Source of the DNA: Colias croceus
Lineage: Eukaryota > Arthropoda > Insecta > Lepidoptera > Pieridae
Direction: 5' to 3'
Assembly: GCF_905220415.1 (NCBI RefSeq)
Contig: NC_059546.1
Span: forward strand, 9,238,001 to 9,302,000
DNA: 64,000 bases
In this document: positions 1-11,682 of the stretch, one piece after another
How the letters are laid out: each line of letters opens with the position of its first letter
Numbering within the stretch: the stretch's first letter is position 1
Translations under genes and position numbers: made by a program
The notes under the pieces: generated by a model
Databases searched by the model: none
What the model was told of the DNA's origin: nothing
What the model saw: only the letters and a program-made list of their open reading frames with translations

Positions 1-826
1 ACCTATCATAGGAGGCGTTATTTCTAAAATGTATGTGACCTTTCAAAGTTTACCTTTAACTGACGTAATATTGCCATGTAAACCAAAGTAATATTGCAAT
101 GGATGCTATAAAACAAGTGGTTTAAGACATGTGAATTATAATCTAATATAGTTGTAGGGTTACATCAGTATTAAGAATAATTATAATGTTATTGTTATAT
201 CTGTATGCATGCATTTAAACAGACATAATTTAATTGAATAAAAGATGAATATGTAGTTTAACACATTTAGTAATTAGATTTATTCATTATTTATTGGACT
301 TAGTTAATGTTATTATTATTTACAATTTGAATAGATGAAAATTAAACAGTTATGTCTGTTTTATGCACTGGTAGTTTTATAATAAACGGCTGTGACTTAG
401 TTGTAGAAAATGTTACGATTAGTTTTATTTATTTTTGGCGTTTAACGATGAAAATATCTTATTTAATAACTATTAATATACCTTAATTATACAATGCCTG
501 TAGAAAAATTTACATTGAAATTAAGTTATTTACTTAAATAATAATTATAATGTATTGAAAAAACATTCCAATTTTATTTACCTTTCTTACCCTCTCACAT
601 TTTACTAATAGTATTCTAAAATATTAATGAATACTAGTACTAGATACTTATGATTTTACAGTTTTCAATGAATGCTTCTTGCATTCATGTATGTTCCCAT
701 CACAGTTCCCATAGATTATACACTAATACGCGAAACATGTTCCATAAAGGATTAAATGGTAGGTAATTTGCATCGGAGCGTCTGTGAAGTTATTTGTTCT
801 ACATGGTTCTACGCTATCTTTTGTTA
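1..826. other. AT-rich non-coding sequence upstream of esc
   Basis: No open frame of convincing length, no splice-compatible exon and no recognisable repeat is seen. The stretch is mostly A/T homopolymer-rich sequence. It may include the end or flank of a neighbouring gene, but nothing in it shows this. Confidence 0.5.
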
Positions 827-1114
827 TGCCTCCTCCACATTACTCGCGAAGTTGAACGAGGTTAGACGAATAGCATAATGTAGAGAGGCACTTCGGGTTA
901 CTTCGTCCAACTTTACCTCGCCTCGGCCGACTTCCGTTTGTTGTCGGTTTTTGCGCCCGAGTCAAAGGGCACGAAGTTACCTGAAGTTCGTTCTGAATAT
1001 GAACGTATGCGCTCCTCGCGAAGTTGAACGAGTGTGTAGTGTAGCACCGCGGACTTCAGTCAACTTCGGCAGAGTACTTCGCCGAGGAACTTCGCGAGTA
1101 GTGTGGAGGAGGCA
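827..1114. mobile_element. MITE with 27-bp terminal inverted repeats and TTA target duplication
   Basis: The left end begins TGCCTCCTCCACATTACTCG and the right end, read on the other strand, begins TGCCTCCTCCACACTACTCG. They match at 26 of 27 positions. Both ends are flanked by TTA (824-826 and 1115-1117), a 3-bp duplication typical of PIF/Harbinger-type transposons. The GC-rich 288-bp interior repeats 'ACTTCG' and 'GAAGTT' motifs and has no coding capacity, so this is a non-autonomous element. It ends about 380 bp upstream of the esc start codon and may lie in the esc promoter. Superfamily assignment rests only on the target duplication. Confidence 0.8.
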
Positions 1115-1491
1115 TTATAATTTATAACACTAACGGACGATAACGTATTATCGGACTATGACACTTTTGTTGTGTTATTAAAATTTTTATTAGGTAAATC
1201 TCAGTATTCCCTTAAGTATTTCACGGAAGCGCATTCTTTAATAAATTATATCTTGCTTTTTTCCTTATTTTTATTTATTTATTACTCGGAACGCATCAAA
1301 AAAATTTAACGTTTCCCGCTCAATTTGAATTTTGACAGTGACATTATAAAGTGACGTTTAGGACGCCACCGCCAGCTGATTTGTGGACTGTGTTAATTTA
1401 TAAAATAATTTTGATTTTAAGGCCAAACTTGTATTAAATATCCTTATTTTTGTATCTTAAAAGGTGCATTATAATAAAAAGTGCTTATAGC

Positions 1492-4400
1492 ATGAATTTC
1501 TCTGACAATGAAGCTGTGAGTATAAGGTTATTGGCACGTAATGTGATTCATGAATTGTGTCTGCAATCACATTAAAAAAGCATTGTGTTGCGTTTAAATA
1601 AGTGGTATATACAAACGTATTCCGTTTAAGTACATTCATACTTCTATATTTATTTAACGTAAGTGTCTCAATAATTTGTTTAGGATGATACATCGAGTGT
1701 CGAAAGTACTTCAAACACAGATAATACCTCTCGAAGTGAGACCCCTACAAATTCTCGTGTTAAGAAACGCAGACGGGGAAAGAAAAAAACAACAAAGCCT
1801 GTGAAACCTCCTTATAAGTTTAAGTAAGTGGTTGATGGTTCAATATTATTATTATATTATTCTGAAAAAATGTATTCTGAAAAAAGTTGGAAAAATATTT
1901 TCAACTAAGTATAGCATTTGTAGCTTTAAAAATATTAGGTTCGTTATGTTAAAATGCCACAGTCTATACATCGAAATAATACATTTGTAATGTGATATTA
2001 GCTTGTGATAATCTATACTAATATTATAAAGCTGAAGAGTTTGTTTGTTTGAACGCGCTAATCTCGGTAACTACTGGTCCGATTTGAAAAATTCTTTCGG
2101 TGTAAGATAGCCCATTTATCGAGGAAGGTTATAGGCTATATTTCATCACGCCACAACCAACAGAAGTGGAGCCACGGGGGTGAAACCGCGCGGAGCAGCT
2201 AATTATGAAATAAAACATTGAACACAATATTCAGTTCAATTCCCGATATATTTTTAAACATTGCGAGATATACTTACCAACAAATTAAATTCAGTTGTAG
2301 TGCCAAAGAAGATCACGGCCAGCCTTTATTTGGCTGTCAATTTAATCATCATCTGGGAGAAGGTGAACCTCAGATATTTGCAGTTGTTGGTAGCAATAGA
2401 GTATCAATTTATGAATGCCCAGAGTCTGGAGGCTTTAAATTCCTACAGTGTTATGCTGATCCTGATGTGAGTATGAATGATGTTACAATTGCTAAGTAAT
2501 GAATTGGATTCTGAATACTATGTACCCATAGACTAAATGAATATAATACCATTTTCGTATTCCTGATAAATTTGTTTAATAAAAGTTTTCTATTTTTATT
2601 AACATAACAAAAATTGGAAATTTTGAAACTATGGAAAATCTTTATCTACCTAGTGTAAGGCAGTGTAAATAGCTAATCGCAATGCAATATGCATTCTTAT
2701 TATTAGTATTTATAATAAACACAGGTGGACGAAACATTTTACACATGTGCCTGGTCATACGAAGAAGACACCAACCTGCCTCTTTTGGCGGTGGCCGGTT
2801 CCCGCGGCATCGTCCGCATCTTCCACCCCGCCACACAAACATGTATCAAGCACTATATTGGCCATGGTCACGCGATTAACGAAGTCAAGTTCCACCCCAG
2901 AGACCCTAACCTCCTTCTATCAGCTAGCAAGGATCATGCTCTACGATTATGGAATATCATGACCGATGTTTGTATCGCTATTTTCGGAGGTGTAGAAGGT
3001 CATAGAGATGAAGTGCTAAGTGCCGATTTTGATCTAAAAGGAGAAAGAATCATGTCCTGCGGTATGGACCATTCGTTGAAGTTATGGAGGCTCGATAAAC
3101 CGTCCATGCATGAAGCGATCAAGCAGAGTTATAATTTTAACCCGCATCGCGCGTTGCGACCTTTCAATTCGTTGAAAGAACACTTTCCTGACTTCTCTAC
3201 TCGTGATATACATAGAAATTATGTGGATTGTGTTAGGTGGATGGGTGATCTCATTTTATCTAAGGTAATATTCTGGCATAATTATTATGTGTATGTATTT
3301 AAATCTAGTGTGATAATGTTTTTTTTAAGCATTTCAACTGATCAACAAAATCATGAAGTTTTTAAACAAACTTCTCATAAACACTAAAAAATATGCACCA
3401 TAATTCACTTCAAGATACTTTCAAATTTTTTTAATAAATGTGTTGATAATGTTTCCTTTCATTATCATGACTTAATATTGTTTTTTTTTTTCAGTCATGT
3501 GAGAATGCTATAATTTGCTGGAAGCCTGGGAGGCTAGAGGATACCGAATTACGTCCTGGAGACAATTCAGTGACGATAGTCCATAGATTTGATTATAACG
3601 AGTGTGAGATTTGGTTCATTAGGTTTGCTGTTGATTATAGCCAAAGGGTGAGCCACTTTATTGTATCTTGTAAACACAATTTTTTATTTAAAAGCAACAA
3701 TACAAAATAATTGAACAGTAAAATGAAGGTGATAGTGTTGTAGTGTAAAATGTGCATGTCTAGAATATTTTTCCCATTCGGTTACTGATGGATTTTATGT
3801 GAAATAAAAAATCAAATTAAGAGGAATATATTTATTTATATCCACATAGATATAATCAAGCTTTTTCTTGCAATTCCAGGTGATAGCGTTAGGCAACCAG
3901 TGCGGCAAAACCATGGTGTGGGAGCTGGGCAGCGTGGCGGGCGGCTCGCGTGTGTCGCAGCTCGTGCACCCGCGCTGCGTTGCAGCCGTGCGGCAGGTGC
4001 GTGACCGTGACACGTGTGGGGACGTGTTGGCACGTGTGGGGTCGCATGACACGTGCGGGTACGTGTTGACACGTGCGGGGACGCGTTGTCACGTGTGGGG
4101 ACGTGTTGGCACGTGTGGGGATCGCATGATACGTATAAAGTTTGCCTCACACGTCTAGCGGGTTGATTGACACGTGTGGCGTGATGACTCGTGTAGTTTT
4201 TTTTTTCGTAAGACGTGTAAGGCACGCGAAACACGTGTGGGGAGTTGCAACACGTTTGTGGGTTATGGGTGGTGACTCTTATGTGTGCTTCGTATAATAG
4301 AAGTCGTCAACACACGGCGGTATTTCTATTTAATATATCCAATAATTATTCTACTGTTTCAAATTTATTTTTAAAACTATTTTAATTTTATTAAACTAGA

Positions 4401-4528
4401 TGGCGTTGCGATGATAAGAATAATTTTATATTTTGCAGGTGACATTATCAAGGAACGGCAAAGTTCTTCTGACTTGCTGCGACGACGGGACTATATGGAG
4501 GTGGGATCGAGTCAACAACACAAACTAA
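1492..4528 (+). CDS. esc: Polycomb group protein ESC/EED, WD40 subunit of PRC2 (7 exons)
   Basis: Exons: 1492-1515, 1684-1823, 2295-2466, 2725-3264, 3495-3647, 3880-3996, 4439-4528. All introns are GT-AG and phases agree, giving 411 aa (family about 425-441). ESC/EED is the WD-repeat scaffold of Polycomb repressive complex 2. In the nucleus it binds E(z) and trimethylated H3K27 and stimulates H3K27 methylation. Residues 1-50 are Ser/Thr-rich then strongly basic. The seven-bladed propeller follows, with hallmark stretches such as EDHGQPLFG, VGSNRVSIYEC, YADPD, CIKHYIGHG, FHPRDPNLLLS, SKDHALRLWNI and MDHSLKLW. The last blade is VLLTCCDDGTIWRWD, then TAA. The start was chosen as the ATG of a short exon, MNFSDNEA, ending in a GTGAGT donor; this first exon is the least certain part. 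A Helitron sits in intron 2 and a minisatellite starts just inside intron 6. The gene converges on the SLC35F gene. Confidence 0.95.
2012..2202 (+). mobile_element. Short non-autonomous Helitron
   Basis: The element starts TCTATACTAATATTATAAAG and ends AGCAGCTAA. A GC palindrome, CCGCGCGG, lies just before the CTAA end. It sits between A (2011) and T (2203) with no target duplication, the usual Helitron arrangement (A|TC...CTRR|T). It is non-coding and lies in esc intron 2. The family assignment comes from the termini and resemblance to common lepidopteran repeats, not a database match. Confidence 0.65.
4005..4256 (+). repeat. E-box-rich minisatellite at the esc exon 6 donor
   Basis: Imperfect 17-22-bp units resembling CACGTGTGGGGACGTGTTGG start about 8 bases after the exon 6/intron 6 junction (exon ends 3996) and decay towards 4256. 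I count eight CACGTG palindromes. CACGTG is the canonical E-box for bHLH factors such as Myc/Max and CLOCK/CYCLE. Whether these sites are used is not shown. Confidence 0.85.
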
Positions 4529-4877
4529 CTACTTAGCATCTAAAATCCTAGTGTAAGGAAAATGTTAAGAAAAATTTACTGTATTTGAAAAAAGAATTTC
4601 CTCATAATATAAATGATATCACCATTTTATATGTGCGTAGCACATGTTAATTTCAATTAGATAAGTTATACAATAATATGTTTATTTTGATTATTTCTCA
4701 AATTAAAATTGTGATAAAGTAAACTACTGCCAGCTCGGTGCTTAGGTTTCTTGTGTGAAAATGCTAGTACAAAAAGACATTAGTCATAATTTTGTACGAA
4801 TTAGTTCGCTAGTGTATAGTATTTGTAATGACATGTAATAGTTACATTTATGTAAAACAAATAATTTTAAGATCACG

Positions 4878-4883
4878 AATAAA
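4878..4883 (+). terminator. Candidate esc polyadenylation signal AATAAA
   Basis: AATAAA lies 350 bases after the esc stop codon, inside an AT-rich 3' UTR, and a T-rich stretch (GGTTTTATTTTATTT) follows about 30 bases later. It is the first canonical AATAAA hexamer I noticed after the stop. Confidence 0.6.
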
Positions 4884-4889
4884 GACTGG

Positions 4890-7800
4890 TTTTAGTCTAA
4901 TAATCAAGCTGGTTTTATTTTATTTATGACATACTTTGAACCTTATATAGTTAATAGTTATACTAAACGGAGATGCTATAATATTTTAAATTACGACTTA
5001 GCTAGCTTTAGCACCTTTTCAACAATCCTAGAAACTAAGTGAGGGTACTCTTACTTTGGTCCTTCGTGTCGGATCTTAGTGTTATAGTAAGTTCAGGCTC
5101 AATTGGGAAATTCCACATAAATAAAAGACGAATTTACAAAAGTCTCATTTATTGACCAACGAATTACGTCTACGTATTAACAAATGAATCACAGGGGCCA
5201 AGGTGTTATCTCGAATCCTACTCGCTGTTACTCTAAATACGTGTTGTTTGTTCGTTTATTCGATTTGAGATATACGATTGTTTTCAGTGTCGTGCGATTA
5301 AACTATCGAAAATACCTTGATAAAGAGTAGGATAGGTAGGTGTGATAATAACTAGCTTCTAACAAAATCCTTAGATAAATGATCATGATAGAAAAATCAT
5401 TGGATTCATACAAACATTGCCTTGAACCATGATCATATATCTCAAACCAGATAGCAATACACGATCTATATCTAAACATCGATAAACATTTATCAACTAC
5501 ATGAGACAATAACTACTAAACTCGACGATACAGTCATAAAAATTGGTAGATATATCGTAATCCAAATGTTATACCCAGAGCTATTGGCTTGAGCGCACTT
5601 GTTTTTTTTTTTGCACATACGTGCATGTTCTGTGTACTCAACACAGATAATAAATCACAACAATTTATCTACCACTTTTTAAATATCATAGACTAATCTA
5701 CACTTAAATGACGCCATAATTGAATTTAGTCCATTCCAATTAAATTCAGTCTTTAAAAATTCTCTAATTAAACGAGCAACTATTATCAACATAACCAATG
5801 TATAAATAAAATATAAAATTCGATTTTATTATTCATCATTAAATACATCGTTTTATATAATTATCTTTTTAAAAAATCACCAAGTTCTAATAATAATAAT
5901 CAGTTCTAACTTGTTATAAGAGAATCGCTATAAAATTTTAGATTGTGTGAGAGAGTGAAATTTAGAAGTCACATAAGTATAAAAGTGTTAGAAATATACT
6001 GCATGGACAAGAGTTTTGTTAGAGGGCTTTACTATCGTGTACTTAATCATCAAATAAAACAAAGCCTAATAAGCTAGGCTAGTTAACGTTAGCAAAGCCT
6101 CTAACATCAACTGATAACAAATATAGCATCAGTTCATCTAGCTAATGGAGGAGGAATGAAGTTAGCCGGAATTTCATTATCCATTAAATGCGAGATACAT
6201 AGATAGCATAATAGATAAAGACATCACAATCTACACGACTATACAACGAAAACATAACTATCATAACGCTTAAAATTATAGGGTAGTTTGAAAAACTGCC
6301 CTTTTATACTTGTCATAGAGTAGGTATACATGTAAAATATTCTCGTCAATGTGCCAATTTCTAAAACATACGGACCTAGATGGCTATTCTAAAATATATC
6401 AACTTAATTGATATATCTGAACACAATAACAAATTATTTTCAAAATTACGCGCAATTCGTCCATCATATTTGAAAGCAGTCATAATTTTGGTAAAAATAT
6501 ATATTTAACAAAATATGACTAAAATGTGTACGCAGTTATTCAAAACATCTTTATAGCAACAAAAGATGTAGAATGCAGAAGCAGGTATTGTTAAAATAAA
6601 CTCCAACATATATCCAAAATAATTGATATATCTGAGCAAAGATGAACTTGGAAAAACATTGTCAATACCCAAGTAGAAATAAACAGTACATGGCCTTCTA
6701 CCATAAACAATTTTATGGCAAAGTTAAGTGTAAAGTATAAAATTCTTCTGTTATCTAAATCAGGTATATAGGATACATAGCATAGCAGTTTGCAATGTAT
6801 TCTTATTCATAAACGCACAGCGTATCGTATTTACGTACTTTAGTCCTTTGTTGGGATATTTAGAGGAGTACAAGTAGCAACATTGTTAGTCTATGGTTTT
6901 CACCCGGATATATTTTCTATTATTCTAAGATGAGATCTTGAAAAAAATACAGTGTTGAATGCTGATAAAATAAATGAAACGAAAATAGACAAAACTGCTA
7001 ATTCTATTAAATTTTGAAGAATACCGCAAAAATCAAGTCTTAGTCGAACAAAATAACCAAATCCAAAAATACGAGTTTGTTTAAAATGAAATAAAAAACT
7101 CAGGTATCATATTATAGAAGTCTGGTGTAGATAGCCAGTATTTTATGATTATTATAGCCATAGTTTTATCAGATTTAATCTAATGATTCCCACTAGAGTA
7201 TTACCTAAAAAACCTCTGTCTAAGAAGAATAAGCGATAGAACTACAGTACTAAGTTACTTAGCCTACTTCGAATCTAGCAAGGAATAAACTACGCCTAAA
7301 TTGGGGCTTTCTAATAGTAATGTAAATAAAATGTTAATTTGAGAAGTGTAAATAAAACTAATGTTATAGAACGAACCTATATTGAATAACAAAACCAAAT
7401 ACAGAATAATAAAAATAGTGTTCATCTGATAAATAAAATATCTAATAATGTTAAAGTAAAATTATGGTACTTATACACTAGATAACAAATGACCAAAATG
7501 TCTTAGTAGATTAGGTACATAAAAAGTGGTAAGTCCCTCATATTTGATCAAATGTGCCTAGTGTACATGTAACATAAAACAACGGAAAAAATAAAAACCA
7601 AAAATATCAAACTAAAGGTGTAAAAATAAAAACTTGAATCGTGTTACACTAAAAATGCATATAAAGTATAGTTACTATGTAAGGCAAAACTAATATTTAA
7701 ACTTATTTCTATTATTTTATATCGATTGCTACATGACTAGGTTTATAGGTACCAGAATATCTGTAGTATTAAAAAAATTAATCTGTTCTAGGATTTATGA

Positions 7801-10240
7801 AATATAAATTATTTCAAGACACTACTGTGTATCAAAATAGATTTTCAATAAAGAGAGATTTCTTAAAGACAAGTTGGAATTGAATCAACTAATTTTACGT
7901 TTCTGATTGGACTCTTTGGCCCCACTTGTGCTTCAAAGTTTTATTGGGGCCAGAGCTTGAAAATTTTACTATAAATATGAATTTTCGTATTTACGATTTA
8001 GGATTCTCATGGAAGATATTCAAACTAGTTTTTTTTTATAAGCCAAGGACTAATTTGACATTTACTTCTGCTCTGCTAAAAAGTAGTGCAATAACAAAAA
8101 TATTTTCTGTAGGTATTAAGTATTTACCAATACAGAAAAATCTTATTCTCTCTTTAAATGAAACTTATCATTGTGAAGTGTTTTTGAATCATTATAAAGA
8201 TCCTTCATATACAGAGTGTTCTATGTATTTGTGTAATAAATCACAATGTCACGGTATATAAATAAAATCGTGACAATCTGAATCTCCTTAAAATACCTAA
8301 CCTATAAAACAGTATGAGTGGAATAAACTAAATCATCACAGTTAACAAAAGAGATCATTTTATGACTAGAAATATAGATGCCAATTGCAACAACACTTAA
8401 AAAATAAAGAAAATATATATAATAACTTATAATAAAGGACTTAAACTTATATAAAACTTAAAAGAGATGACAGGAAACATAATTTTAAATTCGTTTTTAC
8501 TCTACAGGAAGCCAACTATTAAAACTTTAAATATTACGAAAATTTTCGCACATTTAAAAGGTTTTCCCTACTGAGGCAACTACGCGTAGTGTTCACAACA
8601 TCAATTATTTTTTAGACTTAGAAAAAGGTGCAACAATGGTAATATAATATATTATAATATAATTTAGGTACATATTTCTACCAATAGTTTGCTCAGATTA
8701 ATTTGGAATAAACATTTTTGACAAACACATTTAAGTGAGTATGTAAAATATAATTTAAAATGTTTCTTACAAAACTACAAAAATATGAACTACTCTAAAA
8801 CTTAATTGTTTGTACATAATATATTTCCAATTAAATTATTTCCATTCGCATTACTACAAACATATAATAATGAATTTACATTAAATATTTCACGTATTAT
8901 AAATGTGCGACTCTGTACCTATACATGCACCATACTTACATCAATTTTGAGATACATTATGGCGGAGTTTTTCAGAAAAACAATTGATAAAAATAGTCGT
9001 CTGTTTTCACTTCATGGATACCAATTACCATACAGAACTCTGATCACGGAAGGTAGTGTATATCCTGACATAAATAAAAAGGTTACAAGGATAAAATCAT
9101 GTTTAAATTCCTTTTCTATGGCCTAAAAGCCGTGTCAAAGCCACTAATCTCCTAGAAACGTCAATAGTTTTTCTGATAAATCCACGCCAAACAATAATCG
9201 ACAACTATTTTTACAGCATAACATTCTTAACACACATACATATCATGAACTGTTTTCAATTACAAATTGTAATTCCTATAAAAATTACGTTATTGCCATT
9301 TGGTTATATTCGAGATGAAATTGGAGAAATGACTTAGATAAATTTAATATTGGTAAAAATGTATCGACAACTACAAGACTTCGTTTTCAAACACCCATCG
9401 TCTTTTCTTCACAGCTTCTTTCATTATTAAGCACCCACATTTACAATATATTAAATGAGATGTGATTAAAACACAACCTTTAACAATCTACTTGGAACCT
9501 CACGAGTACTACTGTACCCTTTAAAGTTATATCGGTCTCGAAGGACCAAAATGTTTAATGAACTATGTACATACAAATCTCATTCATTAATACCACATAC
9601 GATGCATTTTTTTAACCATTCTTACGATGAAAAGTTATTAAATTTCGTAACACGTATTTTCAATAATAATTCTAGAACTTTCCAGCTTCAATGATTACCC
9701 TTTCAATGAGCAATTAGTATATCGACTAGTAGTAAAATCAAATGGAAAGTAAAATAACATTTCTTTAATAATAAAGAGAATACACCACTCATCTTTGAGG
9801 TATTAAGCCGACTGTACACTCTCGTCGAGTTTTGATTCCTGCTTAATGTAATCCTGAGCGTAAGTGATATGTGCATCGTAATATTAGTAGTAAAAACGTG
9901 GCAGTGCTCGTTTTTATCTTTTTGAAGAAAAAGTAGAGCAATATAATATTAAATAGTTTTTAATGTAAACAAAAGCTCACGCACTCAGTATTCCTATTAT
10001 TTGTGTTCGGGTGAGAAAATTAAACTATTGATCATATCTTAAATTGTTGTAAAACCTATTGCATTATGGCACCACATTCACAGATCACTTGCAGTATATA
10101 ATTGACACTCTTAAAAAACGTAAACGCATTGATTAAGAGTCATAGACAACATACAATACAAAAGGAAAAGCAATAATCATTAATTATGAACTTTAAAACC
10201 GAAACTAGTAAGAACTATGTTCAACCTTGCGAGTAGTTCA
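4890..10240. other. AT-rich interval between convergent esc and SLC35F
   Basis: No exon, transposon terminus or tandem array could be supported here. The sequence lies downstream of both genes, so parts may be SLC35F 3' UTR. A minus-strand AATAAA (TTTATT at 5148-5153) is one possible distal poly(A) signal. The largest open frame, 8806-9126 on +, is AT-driven and shows no domain. Confidence 0.4.
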
Positions 10241-10589
10241 ATTTTTAACATAGAGTACATTATAACTACCTACAGTGTACTCTATGTATGAAACAACCAA
10301 ATGCACTAATCTCAACGAGAGTGTAGAGCCGGCTTTAAGAATATCACATAATTACAATTTCGAACAAATAACTGAAACATTAATTGCTTTATATTTTCAA
10401 TGAGTCAATCGGCATTCGTTACGATTCTTATTTTATCAACGCATGGAATCATCGCAACTAAATCCTTTTGAAACTAGACGATCTTTAAGCATTCAATGTT
10501 CAAGTTATTTGTTGAAATATAAAGAGTAACGATTACCATAAATAAGACAAGATTGGATTCAATAATGACAATTGAACAAAATCAGTACT

Positions 10590-11670
10590 CTATGTAGAGC
10601 CGTCTGAACAAATATAGAGCCAGTTATGTCACTTGCATAGAGTATTAAAGCCAGTCGACAAAGCATGTACTCAAGTAGAGTCAAAGGAAAAACAACACAG
10701 AGTACTGATCAGGTATTGTCGAGAAATGTAGAGCCGTTGGAATAATTTTAAGCACAGATCAAGTAGAGTCTGTGAAAAAAGAGAAACGTCCAGGAATAGA
10801 GAGCGCCTGCTAATTAACGGTTTTGGTAATGTTAACAACGATGCTCTCTCAATGTTAGAATCTAACGGCTCCATACTGCCACGACGATTCTCTTTGCACA
10901 GACCATAGAGTCCTCACATTGTCACGACGCTCTATGCACAGACCATAGACTCCCCAAATCGTCGCCGCACTCTTCACACTTGCTAAAGACCCGTTACACT
11001 GTCGCGGCACTTTTTCACGAACCATAGACTGTCGATAGAGTAGCGGAACTTTATCACCGACATCAAACTCTTCATAAAGCCGTAACACTTTTCCACCAAC
11101 CACAAGCTTTTCATAGAGCCACTGCACTTTTTCACCAACCACAGATTCTTTAAAGCGCCACAGCCCACTTTCCGTAGCATGTAGATGCGCCTCAACACTT
11201 TCGATAGCGGGTATCTTCGCGACATAGAGCACAGATGGTAGAGGCACTTCTTCCATACTTTCCACAGACTGTAGAGTCGCGATATAGAGCGCAGATTGCA
11301 GCGGCGCTACCACGCTCCCCGCAGACGGTATCGTGACGTCATCGAGGACAGAAGGTCGAGGCGCTACCATGCTCCCTGCAGGCGATATGGTCGCAACGTA
11401 GAGCACAGAGTGTAGCTGCACTTCCACACTCCCCGCAGACGGTATCGTAGCGACATAGAGCGCAGAGTGCAGCGGCTTGGCGAAATAGAGCGGAGACTGC
11501 AGCGGCGCTTCCATACTTTCCACAGACGATAGAGTCGCGACATAGAGCGTAGAATGCAGCGGCGCTACCACGCTCCCCGCAGACGGTATAGTCGCGACAT
11601 AGAGCACAGAGTGCAGCGGCGCGGCCACATAGAGCACGGAGCGTAGAGTCGCGGCGTAGAGCACGGAGCG
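10590..11670 (-). repeat. Degenerate minisatellite directly downstream of the SLC35F stop codon
   Basis: On the minus strand a GC-rich array begins about 15 bases after the TGA at 11685. It has two unit classes. One is 57 bp (with 30-bp short forms), translating as SVLYVATIPSAGSVVAPLH-like blocks, about nine copies over 11100-11665. The other is about 39 bp, translating as KLVVGGKVLRLYE-like blocks, from about 10970 to 11170. Below 10970 it decays into scattered GGCTCTA motifs. Unit lengths are multiples of three, so open frames persist in more than one phase. Confidence 0.8.
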
Positions 11671-11682
11671 CTTGCGAGGCGG
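10855..11682 (-). other. Open frame in phase with the SLC35F stop: possible readthrough extension
   Basis: Immediately after the SLC35F TGA (11685-11683) the same reading frame stays open for 275 codons to a stop at 10857-10855. The stop context is TGA followed by C, one of the leakier contexts known for animal readthrough. The predicted tail is nine 19-residue (or 10-residue) repeats of the form LYVATIPSAGSVVAPLHS, then about five 13-residue repeats rich in E, K, V and Y. Because the DNA is a tandem repeat with units divisible by three, an open frame can arise without selection, and a second frame is partly open too. Treat it as 3' UTR unless ribosome profiling or conservation says otherwise. 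Confidence 0.3.

Noticed and set aside
8806..9126. 106-codon frame downstream of esc
   Set aside because: AT-driven composition, starts on a non-ATG codon and shows no recognisable motif.
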